Assembly (NCBI GenBank): GCA_016199065.1
Contig: JACQHK010000033.1
Location: 1-41,485, forward strand
Reading direction: 5' to 3'
DNA from: Candidatus Microgenomates bacterium
GTDB lineage: Bacteria; Patescibacteriota; Microgenomatia; JACPZF01
DNA: 41,485 nucleotides
In this document: positions 26,041-35,952 of the stretch, piece after piece
Layout of the letters: each line of letters starts with the position of its first letter
Position numbering within the stretch: the first letter of the stretch is position 1
Program-made: the position numbers and the translations under genes
The notes under the pieces: model-generated
What the model was told of the DNA's origin: nothing
Database searches by the model: none
Seen by the model: the letters and a program-made list of their open reading frames with translations, nothing else

Positions 26041-27023
26041 TGCCCAATTTTCATCATTGGTTTTTTCCGCATCCGGGAAACAACCATAAACCCAAACTTT
26101 TACACCACAGCTCATTGCTTGCTTATATTGCGTTGTTTTTGTTTGTCCAGCTGGTTTTTTCCGTGACGATGGTGGCCAAACCGGAAGTTTTGGGGCTGGC
26201 CACTAACATTTCAGTTGGTGATTTGTTAACAGAAACCAACGCCAAGCGCGTGGAAAACGGTCTAAGCCCTTTGAGGTTAAATGATCAGCTTTCCCAAGCT
26301 GCGGCGGGTAAGGCCAGCGACATGTTTGCCAAAAACTACTGGGCACACTATGCTCCGGATGGCAGCACCCCCTGGGCATTTATTGAAGGAGCAGGGTATC
26401 GATATAAATACGCCGGAGAAAATCTCGCCCGCGATTTTTCCGTTTCCCCACAGGTAGTTTCAGCCTGGATGGATTCAGATACCCATCGCAAAAATATTCT
26501 TGATTCGCGGTTTCAGGACGTGGGTTTTGCGGTGGTGAACGGAACACTGGACGGTTCAGAAACGACTTTAGTGGTGCAGATGTTTGCCACGCCGGGAGTC
26601 GGACAAATTGCCCAAGCGCCTAAAGAAGAAGTTAAACCTCCCGTCATTACTCAAGCTCCGGCAGCTCAGTTCACGCCTACAATAGAAGTAACAATACCGG
26701 CCAGAGAAACAATTACCCAAGCACCAATAATCGAAATCACCCAGGCACAGGCAGTATTCCCTGCCGTTTCTCCGGATTTAAATCAGGCAAGATTGGGAGC
26801 AACGTCGGAAGTGATTAAAAAACCATTGCTAAACGTTGCCTCCCTGACTCGTTCCATGTCGATTGGTTTGGCTCTGATGCTCATTGCCCTAATGTATGTT
26901 GATGCTCTCCACATGTTTAAAAAGAAAATTTATCGAATTTCGGGGAATAACATTGCCCATATGACGTTTTTGTTGGCAATAGTGATTATGCTTTACCTGG
27001 TAAAATCAGGAACAATAGTTTAA
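26040..27023 (+). CDS. CAP (SCP/PR1)-domain exported protein with C-terminal TM segments
   Basis: 327 aa; LLTETNAKRVENGLSPLRLNDQLSQAAAGKASDMFAKNYWAHYAPDGSTPW, YAGENLARDF, SAWMDSDTHRKNILDSRFQDVGFAV. Confidence 0.9.
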   Translation: MPNFHHWFFPHPGNNHKPKLLHHSSLLAYIALFLFVQLVFSVTMVAKPEVLGLATNISVGDLLTETNAKRVENGLSPLRLNDQLSQAAAGKASDMFAKNYWAHYAPDGSTPWAFIEGAGYRYKYAGENLARDFSVSPQVVSAWMDSDTHRKNILDSRFQDVGFAVVNGTLDGSETTLVVQMFATPGVGQIAQAPKEEVKPPVITQAPAAQFTPTIEVTIPARETITQAPIIEITQAQAVFPAVSPDLNQARLGATSEVIKKPLLNVASLTRSMSIGLALMLIALMYVDALHMFKKKIYRISGNNIAHMTFLLAIVIMLYLVKSGTIV

Positions 27024-27027
27024 AAAT

Positions 27028-27291
27028 ATGACTAAAGAAATTAAAAAATATCTCTTTCACTACCTCTTTTTAGCCATTATCTTGTTTTTTGGCGTGGTCA
27101 TTTTTATGATGGTGGGGTTTGATAAGACTTTACAGCTTAATGTCGCGATCTTAACGATTGCTTCTTATTTCCTATGGGGAATAATTCACCACTTTCTCAA
27201 AGATGACTTACACATAAAAGTTGTGATAGAATATCTGCTTATTACTGCCCTTTCTTTAATTTTGGTACTTTCTTTACTGTATCGTTTATAA
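27028..27291 (+). CDS. Small multi-TM hypothetical protein
   Basis: 87 aa with three predicted hydrophobic segments. Confidence 0.6.
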   Translation: MTKEIKKYLFHYLFLAIILFFGVVIFMMVGFDKTLQLNVAILTIASYFLWGIIHHFLKDDLHIKVVIEYLLITALSLILVLSLLYRL

Positions 27292-27294
27292 CTT

Positions 27295-28023
27295 ATGAAA
27301 GGCGTCGTACTTGCCGGAGGCTTGGGGACCAGGTTGTATCCACTGACCCATGCTACCAACAAACACTTGCTACCCATCTACAACAAACCCATGGTTTATT
27401 ATCCAATTGAAGCGTTGGTTAAAGCAGGGATTGAAGAAGTCATGGTCGTCGTTGGTGGTCCGCATGCCGGAGATTTTATTTCGGTTTTAAAAAACGGTAA
27501 GGATTTGGGATTAAAACATTTAGAATATGCCTATCAGGAAAGAGAAGGAGGGATTGCTGACGCTCTTTCCATTTGCCGGGATTTTGCCGACGGTGAAAAC
27601 ATCACCGTTTTTCTAGGAGATAATCCGACCGACGTAGACATTTCTGAGGAAGTCCGTAGTTTTAAGGAAGGAGCTCATATTTTTGTCAAAGAAGTATCCG
27701 ACCCGACGCGTTTCGGCATTGCTGTCTTCGATGATAAAAACAAGAAAAAATTGCTCAAAATCGTCGAAAAACCAAAAGATGAAAAGCATAACCTGGCGGT
27801 GGCCGGTTTATACATTTACGACAAAAAAGTTTTTTCTTACATTAAAAAATGCCAACCATCGGCCAGAAACGAACTGGAGATAACTGATGTCAATAATTTT
27901 TATATCAAAGCCGGAACAATGAAATGGAGCTATTTAACAGGTTTTTGGAGCGACACAGGCACTTTTCAAAGTCTTTATTTGGCCAACAAATATTGGGCAG
28001 AAAAAGCCCTTTTGGAAAAATAA
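27295..28023 (+). CDS. rfbA: Glucose-1-phosphate thymidylyltransferase (short form)
   Basis: 242 aa; MKGVVLAGGLGTRLYPLTHATNKHLLPIYNKPMVYYPIEAL, VVGGPHAGDF, LTGFWSDTGTFQSL. Confidence 0.9.
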   Translation: MKGVVLAGGLGTRLYPLTHATNKHLLPIYNKPMVYYPIEALVKAGIEEVMVVVGGPHAGDFISVLKNGKDLGLKHLEYAYQEREGGIADALSICRDFADGENITVFLGDNPTDVDISEEVRSFKEGAHIFVKEVSDPTRFGIAVFDDKNKKKLLKIVEKPKDEKHNLAVAGLYIYDKKVFSYIKKCQPSARNELEITDVNNFYIKAGTMKWSYLTGFWSDTGTFQSLYLANKYWAEKALLEK

Positions 28024-28035
28024 GTAATTTTCCCT

Positions 28036-29046
28036 ATGAATATTCTCGTCACTGGCGGCTGCGGTTTTATCGGCAGTAATTTTATTCTCTATTGGTTAAA
28101 GCGTTATCCTAATGATTTTGTGATAAATCTTGATAAGTTAACCTACGCCGGAAATCCTCAAAACCTTTCCTCGGAAGAGAATAATTCTCACTACAAATTT
28201 GTAAAAGGCGATATTACTGACGATAGGTTAGTGGATGAACTGATTTCTAAAGTAGATACCGTAGTGCACTTTGCCGCAGAAAGTCATGTAGACCGTTCAA
28301 TAAGCGGCCCTTCTGTTTTTGTCCAGACGAATGTTTTAGGAACCGAAATTCTGCTGGAGAAAGCAGTGAAGCATAAGGTCAAGCGTTTTCACCATATTTC
28401 TACTGATGAGGTTTTCGGGGCGCTAAAAACCTCAGATACGAGCAAATTTAGTGAACGAACAAATTATAACCCCAGAAGTCCGTATTCTGCCAGCAAAGCT
28501 GGTTCAGATCATTTAGTAAGAGCTTTTTATCACACTTACGGTTTGCCGACTACTATTACTAATTGCTCCAATAATTTCGGTCCGTTTCAGCATCCGGAAA
28601 AACTAATCCCTTTGGCTATTACCAATTTGCTGGAGGGGAAAAAAGTGCCCGTTTACGGAAAGGGTAACCAAATTCGCGACTGGCTTTATGTTGAAGATCA
28701 TTGCCGGGCCATTGAAACAGTTTTGCAAAAAGGAGAAGCAGGACAGACCTATTGCGTCGGTGGTTTGACCGAAGATATTCTCAATTTAGAGGTGATTAAA
28801 TTGATCATTAAACTTTTGGGAAAAAGCGAGGAGGAGATAGAGTTCGTTAAGGATCGCCCAGGCCATGACGAAAAATACAGTATAGATTGGAGTAAAATTA
28901 AGAACGAATTGGGCTGGAAACCTCTTCATTCTTTCGAGGAATGGTTAAAGATCACCGTTGAGTGGTACAAGGAGCATCAGGAATGGTGGAAAAAAATTAA
29001 AAATGAAGAGTGGAAAAGGTATTATCAGCGACAATATGATCAGTGA
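28036..29046 (+). CDS. rfbB: dTDP-glucose 4,6-dehydratase
   Basis: 336 aa; VTGGCGFIGSNFI, LDKLTYAGNPQNL, FAAESHVDRSISGP, STDEVFG, PRSPYSASKAGSDHLVRAFYHTYGLP. Confidence 0.93.
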   Translation: MNILVTGGCGFIGSNFILYWLKRYPNDFVINLDKLTYAGNPQNLSSEENNSHYKFVKGDITDDRLVDELISKVDTVVHFAAESHVDRSISGPSVFVQTNVLGTEILLEKAVKHKVKRFHHISTDEVFGALKTSDTSKFSERTNYNPRSPYSASKAGSDHLVRAFYHTYGLPTTITNCSNNFGPFQHPEKLIPLAITNLLEGKKVPVYGKGNQIRDWLYVEDHCRAIETVLQKGEAGQTYCVGGLTEDILNLEVIKLIIKLLGKSEEEIEFVKDRPGHDEKYSIDWSKIKNELGWKPLHSFEEWLKITVEWYKEHQEWWKKIKNEEWKRYYQRQYDQ

Positions 29047-29173
29047 CGTTGGGCGTATAAGTTAAGAATAAATTTCCAATTTTCAGTTTCAAATTTTCAA
29101 TCAATTTTTAATTGAATAATTTTATAATTAGAAATTGAATAAAAATTAGAAATTTGTAAGTAAAGGAGTTTTT

Positions 29174-30475
29174 ATGACGATTACTTTTATCGGACATGGT
29201 TACGTAGGGTTGGTTACCGCCGCTGTTTTTGCCGATTTAGGCAATACGGTTTATTGTGTGGGCAGAAACCCGGAAAAAATTAATAATTTAAAAAAAGGTC
29301 TTACGCCATTTTTTGAACCGGGACTGGAAGAGCTGGTTAAGAAAAACCTCGAACAAAAGAGATTGATTTTTACCTTAGATTACCAGGAAGCTATTCCCGA
29401 AGCGGACGTGGTGTTTATTTGTGTTGGTACACCTTCTTTGCCTTCAGGAGAAGCGGACTTATCAGCTGTTTTTAAGGCTTCAGAAGAAATTGCAAAAAAC
29501 CTTAAAGGCTATACGGTGGTTGCCTGTAAGAGTACAGTACCCGTAGGAACTAATCGAAGAGTAGCAAAAATTCTTGAGAAAGGTAAAAAGAAAGACGTCA
29601 AGTTTGACATTGCTTCCTGCCCTGAATTTTTAAAGGAAGGAACGGCACTTCACGACACACAAAATCCCGACCGAATTGTGGCGGGCGCCGATAGCGTCAA
29701 GGCTTTAGATGTTCTCGAAGAACTTCATAAACCAATTAATTCTATTTTCTTACGTACGACCATTGAAACAGCGGAAATGATTAAGTACGGGGCCAATACT
29801 TTGTTGGCGGCCAAGATTTCTTTTGCTAATTCCATGTCCTTTTTATGCGATATAGTGGGAGCAGATATTGAACAGGTGATGGAAGGTATAGGCTTGGATA
29901 ACAGAATCGGCAAACAATTTTTGGCTGCCGGAGTGGGTTATGGCGGAAGCTGTTTTCCCAAAGACGTTAAGGCCTTAGTGGCTATGACGAAAAGATATAA
30001 AACTCCGGGAATGCTTTTTGAGGCAGTGGAAGAAGTTAACCAAATCGCCCATGAGCATTTTTTCCAAAAAGTGAAAAAATATTTCCATAATGATTTAAAA
30101 GGCAAAAAAATTACGCTGTGGGGATTGGCCTTTAAGCCCGATACTGACGATATGCGTGATGCTCCCTCCCTACCGATTATCAAGTCCTTACTTAACGAAG
30201 GAGCCAAAGTTGTGGCCTATGATCCTAAGGCAGTTGAGAATGCCAAAAAGTCTCTGGGAGAAAAATATGCGATTGAATATACTCCTGATGCGTACTCAGC
30301 TTGTGCCGGTACAGATGCCTTATTAATTGTTACTGAGTGGAACGAATTTAAACAAGCCGATTTAGAAAAAGTAAAGAAGCAACTAAAAAAACCGGTAATT
30401 TTTGACGGACGGAATATTTATGAAGCCAAAAAGGTAAAAGAACTAGGTTTTGAATATTACGGAACTGGAAAATGA
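29174..30475 (+). CDS. ugd: UDP-glucose/GDP-mannose dehydrogenase family (likely UDP-glucose 6-dehydrogenase)
   Basis: 433 aa; FIGHGYVGLVTAAVFADLGN, GYGGSCFPKDVKALV, LWGLAFKPDTDDMRDAPSLPII; AAAGGAG SD upstream. Confidence 0.9.
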   Translation: MTITFIGHGYVGLVTAAVFADLGNTVYCVGRNPEKINNLKKGLTPFFEPGLEELVKKNLEQKRLIFTLDYQEAIPEADVVFICVGTPSLPSGEADLSAVFKASEEIAKNLKGYTVVACKSTVPVGTNRRVAKILEKGKKKDVKFDIASCPEFLKEGTALHDTQNPDRIVAGADSVKALDVLEELHKPINSIFLRTTIETAEMIKYGANTLLAAKISFANSMSFLCDIVGADIEQVMEGIGLDNRIGKQFLAAGVGYGGSCFPKDVKALVAMTKRYKTPGMLFEAVEEVNQIAHEHFFQKVKKYFHNDLKGKKITLWGLAFKPDTDDMRDAPSLPIIKSLLNEGAKVVAYDPKAVENAKKSLGEKYAIEYTPDAYSACAGTDALLIVTEWNEFKQADLEKVKKQLKKPVIFDGRNIYEAKKVKELGFEYYGTGK

Positions 30476-31419
30476 AAAAAGTTTTTATTACCGGTATCAG
30501 TGGCTTCGCGGGAAGTCATTTGCTGGATTTTCTCAAAAACAACAAAGAGTTAGAAATTTACGGTACAGTTTGGGGAAGCGAGAAGATTAATAGCGCCCAA
30601 ACTTTCCGCCTTGATTTAAGGGATAAAGAAAAAGTTTTTGCTCTTCTTAACGAGATTAACCCCGATTATGTATTTCACCTGGCGGCCTTGACTTCTCCTG
30701 CTGCCAGTTTTTCCCATCCGGAAGAAACACTGGTCAATAACGTAAGTGCTCAATTTTCTCTTCTTGAGGCATTGCAAAAAATTAAAAGTCAGGCCAAAAT
30801 TCTGATTGTCGGCTCAGGTGACGAATACGGATTAGTTAATTCCAAAGACAATCCCATAAAAGAAAGTCAACCGTTGATGCCCACCAGCCCTTATGCAGTT
30901 TCTAAGGTAACTCAGGATTTTTTGGGTTTGCAGTATTATTTAAGTTATAATTTACCAATTATTCGGGTACGACCTTTCAATCATATCGGCCCGCGCCAGA
31001 GTCCCCACTTTGTCGTATCTTCTTTTGCCAAACAAATTGCCGAAATTGAGTCGGGAAAAAAGGAAGCAGTGATGAGGGTTGGTAATCTTTCGGCAATCAG
31101 AGATTTTACAGACGTGGAGGACATGGTAAAAGCCTATTGGTTAGCAGTAAACAAGGGTGTATCGGGTGAAGTCTATAACATTGGTTCAGGAGCAGCCAGA
31201 ACCACGGAAGGAATTTTAAGCGACCTCTTGTCTCTCTCTTCCAAAAAAATTAGAATTAGTGTTGATCAATCATTAATGAGGCCGGTTGATAATCCCAAGT
31301 TGGTTTGCGACTTTACTAAATTTCAGAAATTAACAGGTTGGAAACCAGCCATTTCTTTTAGTGAAACTTTACAAAAAATACTTGCTTTCTGGAGAGAAAA
31401 GATAAAGGAGGATGTATGA
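30472..31419 (+). CDS. rmd: GDP-4-dehydro-6-deoxy-D-mannose reductase-like
   Basis: 315 aa; [80 protein letters not shown]. Confidence 0.85.
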   Translation: MKKVFITGISGFAGSHLLDFLKNNKELEIYGTVWGSEKINSAQTFRLDLRDKEKVFALLNEINPDYVFHLAALTSPAASFSHPEETLVNNVSAQFSLLEALQKIKSQAKILIVGSGDEYGLVNSKDNPIKESQPLMPTSPYAVSKVTQDFLGLQYYLSYNLPIIRVRPFNHIGPRQSPHFVVSSFAKQIAEIESGKKEAVMRVGNLSAIRDFTDVEDMVKAYWLAVNKGVSGEVYNIGSGAARTTEGILSDLLSLSSKKIRISVDQSLMRPVDNPKLVCDFTKFQKLTGWKPAISFSETLQKILAFWREKIKEDV

Positions 31420-32390
31420 AAAAAGCTTTAATAACCGGAGTTACGGGCCAGGACGGATCTTATCTGGCGGAGTTTTTATTAACCAAAGGATATGAAGTTT
31501 TCGGCCTGACGCGCCGGACCAGCACCGTAAACAACGAAAGAATCAAGCACATACAAGAGAAAATTACACTGGTTCAGGGAGACTTAATTGATCAGAACTC
31601 GTTGGGCTCTGCCTTAGTAGAGGTTAGACCAGATGAGGTTTATAATCTGGCTGCACAATCCTTTGTTCCCACTTCCTGGAACCAACCGGTTCTGACCGGC
31701 GAGGTTACCGGTTTGGGAGTGGTACGCATGTTAGAGGCGGTCCGCATGGTAGATCCTAAAATTAAATTTTATCAGGCTTCTTCTTCGGAGATGTTTGGTA
31801 AGGTGGTTGAGTCTCCGCAAACAGAAAAAACCCGATTTTATCCGCGTAGCCCATATGGAGTGGCTAAAGTTTATGGTCACTATATTACCGTAAACTACCG
31901 GGAAAGTTATAATATTTTTGCCTGTTCAGGCATTCTTTTTAACCATGAGTCTCCCAGGCGGGGGTTGGAATTTGTAACCAAAAAAATCACCAACACTGTA
32001 GCTAAGATTGCCCTAGGTAGCCAGAAGAAACTTCTTTTAGGAAACCTGGAGAGTAAGCGCGATTGGGGTTTTGCCGGTGATTACGTTGAGGCAATGTGGT
32101 TAATGTTGCAACAGGACAAAGCAGATGACTATGTGGTGGCCACGGGAGAAAACCATTCAGTACAGGAATTTGTAGAACTGGCTTTTCAGTCGGCAGGAAT
32201 TTCTGATTGGAAAAAATACGTCGTGGTTGATAAGAAACTGTACCGTCCCGCGGAAGTCGATTTCCTGGTTGGTGACGCCTCCAAGGCAAGGAATAAACTG
32301 AAATGGGCACCGAAAGTCAGCTTCCCTGAGCTGGTAAAAATGATGGTTGAAGTGGATCTCAAAAAGGAAAGTGAAAGAAATAAAGAATAA
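31416..32390 (+). CDS. gmd: GDP-mannose 4,6-dehydratase
   Basis: 324 aa; [81 protein letters not shown]. Confidence 0.92.
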   Translation: MKKALITGVTGQDGSYLAEFLLTKGYEVFGLTRRTSTVNNERIKHIQEKITLVQGDLIDQNSLGSALVEVRPDEVYNLAAQSFVPTSWNQPVLTGEVTGLGVVRMLEAVRMVDPKIKFYQASSSEMFGKVVESPQTEKTRFYPRSPYGVAKVYGHYITVNYRESYNIFACSGILFNHESPRRGLEFVTKKITNTVAKIALGSQKKLLLGNLESKRDWGFAGDYVEAMWLMLQQDKADDYVVATGENHSVQEFVELAFQSAGISDWKKYVVVDKKLYRPAEVDFLVGDASKARNKLKWAPKVSFPELVKMMVEVDLKKESERNKE

Positions 32391-32398
32391 AATAATAT

Positions 32399-33361
32399 AT
32401 GTTCTATCTTATTGCCGGGGGAGCTGGGTTTTTAGGATCACATCTCTGTGAACGGCTTTTACGAAGCGGTCATCGTGTTTGGTGTCTGGACAATTTTCTA
32501 ACGGGACGAAAAAAAAACATCGAGCACCTTTTAAAGGAAAAAAATTTTCTTTTTACCAAACTTGATATTACTCAACCCTTTCCCGAAGAAATAACCTCTA
32601 CTAAAATAGACGGTATTTTCCATCTGGCTAGCCCGGCCAGTCCAAATAAAAACAGCCCCAAAAGTTATATGCACTTTCCCTTAGAGACGATGCTAGTAAA
32701 TTCTTTGGGAACGTATAATCTGTTAAATTTGACCAAAAAACACCAGGCAAAATTTCTTTTTGCTTCCAGTTCAGAAATTTACGGTGAGCCGTTAATTCAT
32801 CCGCAAACCGAAAATTATTTTGGCAACGTAAATCCTAACGGTCCCAGATCCTGTTATGACGAAGGAAAAAGGTTTGGCGAGGCAATCAGTTTTACATATT
32901 TAAGAAAAGATTCGCTGGATGTGCGCATTGTACGTATTTTTAATACCTACGGTCCGCGAATGGATCCCGAAGACGGCAGGGTGGTTTCTAACTTCATTGT
33001 GGCAGGGTTGTTGAATAAACCTTTAGTGTTGTATGGAAAAGGTAGCCAGACAAGAAGTTTTTGTTACGTGGATGATTTAGTGTCGGGTTTGATTCTGGCT
33101 ATGGAAAAGTCAAAAACAAAGGGAGAAGTTTTTAACCTGGGTAATGACGAGGAGTATTCCGTAAAAGAAATGGCTCACCTGGTGAGAGAAGTGATGGGTA
33201 AAAAATTAGCGATTGCTTATTCTTCCTTACCGCCCGATGATCCCAGCCGGAGAAAACCCAATTTGGAGAAAGCACGTCGTATTTTGGGGTATAATCCTAA
33301 AGTTAAAATTCTAGACGGTTTGCTAAAAACGATTGAGTATTTTAAAGAGGAATTAACATGA
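32399..33361 (+). CDS. UDP-glucuronate decarboxylase (UDP-xylose synthase)-like SDR
   Basis: 320 aa; GGAGFLGSHLCERLL, HLASPASP, PNGPRSCYDEGKRFGEA, VRIFNTYGPRMDPEDGRVVSNFI. Confidence 0.88.
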   Translation: MFYLIAGGAGFLGSHLCERLLRSGHRVWCLDNFLTGRKKNIEHLLKEKNFLFTKLDITQPFPEEITSTKIDGIFHLASPASPNKNSPKSYMHFPLETMLVNSLGTYNLLNLTKKHQAKFLFASSSEIYGEPLIHPQTENYFGNVNPNGPRSCYDEGKRFGEAISFTYLRKDSLDVRIVRIFNTYGPRMDPEDGRVVSNFIVAGLLNKPLVLYGKGSQTRSFCYVDDLVSGLILAMEKSKTKGEVFNLGNDEEYSVKEMAHLVREVMGKKLAIAYSSLPPDDPSRRKPNLEKARRILGYNPKVKILDGLLKTIEYFKEELT

Positions 33362-34485
33362 AAAAAGTGGTAGTTGTTTTGCCAACCTTTAATGAGGAAG
33401 AAAATATTGAAGACGTCATTACTCTTATACTGGCGCAACAAAAAAAAGTTGCCAACTGGGAGATATTTGTGTTGGTGACCGATAGTCATTCCGAGGACAA
33501 TACACAAAAGATTGTGGCAAAGCTGGTTAAGGCCAATCATCACCTGGAATTAATCGATGTGCAAGAAAGAGGTATCGGCGTAGGATTGGTACATGGTTAT
33601 CGACACGCTTTCGACAAAATGAAAGCCGATGCGGTGATTCAGATGGATGCTGACTTGCAACACGACACCAAAGAAATCCCTAATTTTTTGTTGGCCCTTG
33701 ATGAAGGATACGATTTTATTCAGGGATCACGGTTTATAAAGGGTGGAAAAAATGAACTGGAGTGGTACAGGAAATTCTTTTCCTGGTCTGCCAATTGGTT
33801 TTCCCGGCTGCTTTTAGGAATTTATCGGGTTCACGAATTTACCACTTCCTACAGAGCTTTTACCAGAGAAATTTTTACCAAGACGAATTTAAACGATATT
33901 CCCTGGCAGGGAAGAAGTTTTGTTTTTCAACCGGCCTTTCTCTATGCAGTGCACCGGGCGCACGCCAGAATTAAAGAGATTCCGATCGTTTTTGTGGATC
34001 GCTCACGAGGCCTATCGAAAATGCAAATTTTAAAATACATTAAAGACCTGATGATTTTCGGCATTAAAGCGCGCATTAAAAAATATAAAAGATTTGTAAA
34101 ATTTGGTATGGTTGGTACGGTTGGCTTCATAATTAATACTATTGGCCTGGAAGTTTTTGTTAAATTGGGTCTCCATCCGTCGTTAGCCAGTGCTATTGGT
34201 GCAGAAGGCGCGATTATCTCTAATTTCTTATTAAATAATCATTGGACTTTCAAAGAGCGCAAGATTCATCGGGGAGGGGCACCTCTGAAGTTTTTACAGT
34301 TTAACCTGACTTCTCTCGGGGCATTATTAATTCAAAGCGGCACGGTTTTTTTGGGAGTCACTTTGCTTCATTTCGGCGCTTACCGCATCTTTTATCTATT
34401 CGGAGTTGGATTTGGGATGTTTTGGAACTATTTTATGTATAGCAATGTGATATGGTCAAAAAACAAAGAATCGGGAGTCAGTTAA
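33358..34485 (+). CDS. Polyprenyl-phosphate mannosyltransferase-like GT2 fused to GtrA-like domain
   Basis: 375 aa; VVVLPTFNEEENIEDVI, DAVIQMDADLQHDTKEIPNFL, then GtrA-like VKFGMVGTVGFIINTIGLEVFVKLG...NFLLNNHWTFKER. Confidence 0.9.
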   Translation: MKKVVVVLPTFNEEENIEDVITLILAQQKKVANWEIFVLVTDSHSEDNTQKIVAKLVKANHHLELIDVQERGIGVGLVHGYRHAFDKMKADAVIQMDADLQHDTKEIPNFLLALDEGYDFIQGSRFIKGGKNELEWYRKFFSWSANWFSRLLLGIYRVHEFTTSYRAFTREIFTKTNLNDIPWQGRSFVFQPAFLYAVHRAHARIKEIPIVFVDRSRGLSKMQILKYIKDLMIFGIKARIKKYKRFVKFGMVGTVGFIINTIGLEVFVKLGLHPSLASAIGAEGAIISNFLLNNHWTFKERKIHRGGAPLKFLQFNLTSLGALLIQSGTVFLGVTLLHFGAYRIFYLFGVGFGMFWNYFMYSNVIWSKNKESGVS

Positions 34486-35951
34486 CAGGCTGGTGGCAAA
34501 GAAATTATCGACTGATAATCCTGGTCGCGATTTTGATTTTGGCTGCCTATCTAAGGTTGTGGAGAATACAGGACTACATGACTTTTCTAGGCGATGAAGG
34601 AAGAGACGTTTTGGCAGTTAAAAGAATGATTGTTGATCACGACCCGACTTTTATTGGACCGACTGCTTCTGTGGGGGGGTTTTTCTTAGGACCGATTTAC
34701 TACTACTTCATGATTCCCTTTTTATGGTTGTTTAATCTCAATCCTGTGGGCCCGGCAGTAATGGTTGGACTCATCGGGATAGCCACGGTTTTTCTGGTTT
34801 ATCTGGTAGGCAAAAGAATTTTTGACGAAAAGACCGGACTTGTTGCTGCCTTATTATATTCTCTTTCTCCGGTGGTAATTAATTATTCGCATTCCTCCTG
34901 GAACCCAAACGTAGTGCCTTTTTTTTCCCTGCTTGCAGTATATTTTTTACTCAATCTTTATGAAAAAAAACGGGTAAAAGATTTTTTTGCTTTGGGAATG
35001 ATGCTGGGTATTGGTCTTCAGCTTCATTATCTCTTTTCCTTTCTTTTTCTTTTCGTTTTTCTGCACCTTTTTTGGATGAGAAAAAAAATAAACCGTTATC
35101 ATGTATTAATTTTTTTAAGCGGTATATTTTTGCCCTTAATACCCTTTTTACTATTTGAGGTTGCCCATAATTTTTTAAATACCAAGCTTTTACTTTCTTT
35201 CATTTTTACTTCTTCAGACACCGGATTTTCCGGAGGAAATTTTTTTATAATAGTTTTTGATCTAGCGGGAAGACTTTTCGTTCGTCTGGTGGTCAACAAT
35301 CTACACATTCTAGGTCTATTTCTGGCCATTTTCTCGGTCGTTGCTCTTTTTTTAAAAAGACAATCTTTATCGAAAAATTCTTTAGTAGTTTTTCTTACCT
35401 GGTTATTAATTCCCGTGTTTCTTTTTGGTTTTTATAAAAAGGAAATTTATGATTATTACTTGGGAATTGTTTTCGCCGTGCCATTTTTATTAAGCGGTTT
35501 CCTGTTAACTGCTTTTTGGAAAAATAAGATTTTGTTAGTCGTATCCCTAGCTGTTTTATTGTTTCTCATTAAAATCAATTGGGACGCCAGGCCTTTTGTT
35601 TATGTTCCCAATCGGCAACTTAACCAAGCACGAACCATTTCCGAATTTGTTTTGGAAAAAGCCGGTGGTAAACCCTTCAATTTTGCCTTGGTGACTGGTC
35701 AAAACTCTGATCATGCTTACCGTTACTTTTTTGAAATCAAAAATAATCCTGTAGTTGTTGTTCAGAACAAAGAGGTAGATCCGGAAAGAAAAAGTGTTAC
35801 TGACCAGCTTTTGGTAGTGTGTGAAATTACGTGTGAACCATTGGGTAATTCACTATGGGAAATTGCCGGTTTCGGCAGGGCAGAAATTGTCGGAGAATGG
35901 AACGTCTCTGTCGTAAAAGTTTATAAATTAGTTCACTATCAGGGGAATTGA
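34452..35951 (+). CDS. GT39/PMT-like multi-TM glycosyltransferase
   Basis: 499 aa; AAYLRLWRIQDYMTFLGDEGRDVLAVKRMI, many TM helices. Confidence 0.8.
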   Translation: MVKKQRIGSQLTGWWQRNYRLIILVAILILAAYLRLWRIQDYMTFLGDEGRDVLAVKRMIVDHDPTFIGPTASVGGFFLGPIYYYFMIPFLWLFNLNPVGPAVMVGLIGIATVFLVYLVGKRIFDEKTGLVAALLYSLSPVVINYSHSSWNPNVVPFFSLLAVYFLLNLYEKKRVKDFFALGMMLGIGLQLHYLFSFLFLFVFLHLFWMRKKINRYHVLIFLSGIFLPLIPFLLFEVAHNFLNTKLLLSFIFTSSDTGFSGGNFFIIVFDLAGRLFVRLVVNNLHILGLFLAIFSVVALFLKRQSLSKNSLVVFLTWLLIPVFLFGFYKKEIYDYYLGIVFAVPFLLSGFLLTAFWKNKILLVVSLAVLLFLIKINWDARPFVYVPNRQLNQARTISEFVLEKAGGKPFNFALVTGQNSDHAYRYFFEIKNNPVVVVQNKEVDPERKSVTDQLLVVCEITCEPLGNSLWEIAGFGRAEIVGEWNVSVVKVYKLVHYQGN

Positions 35952-35952
35952 C

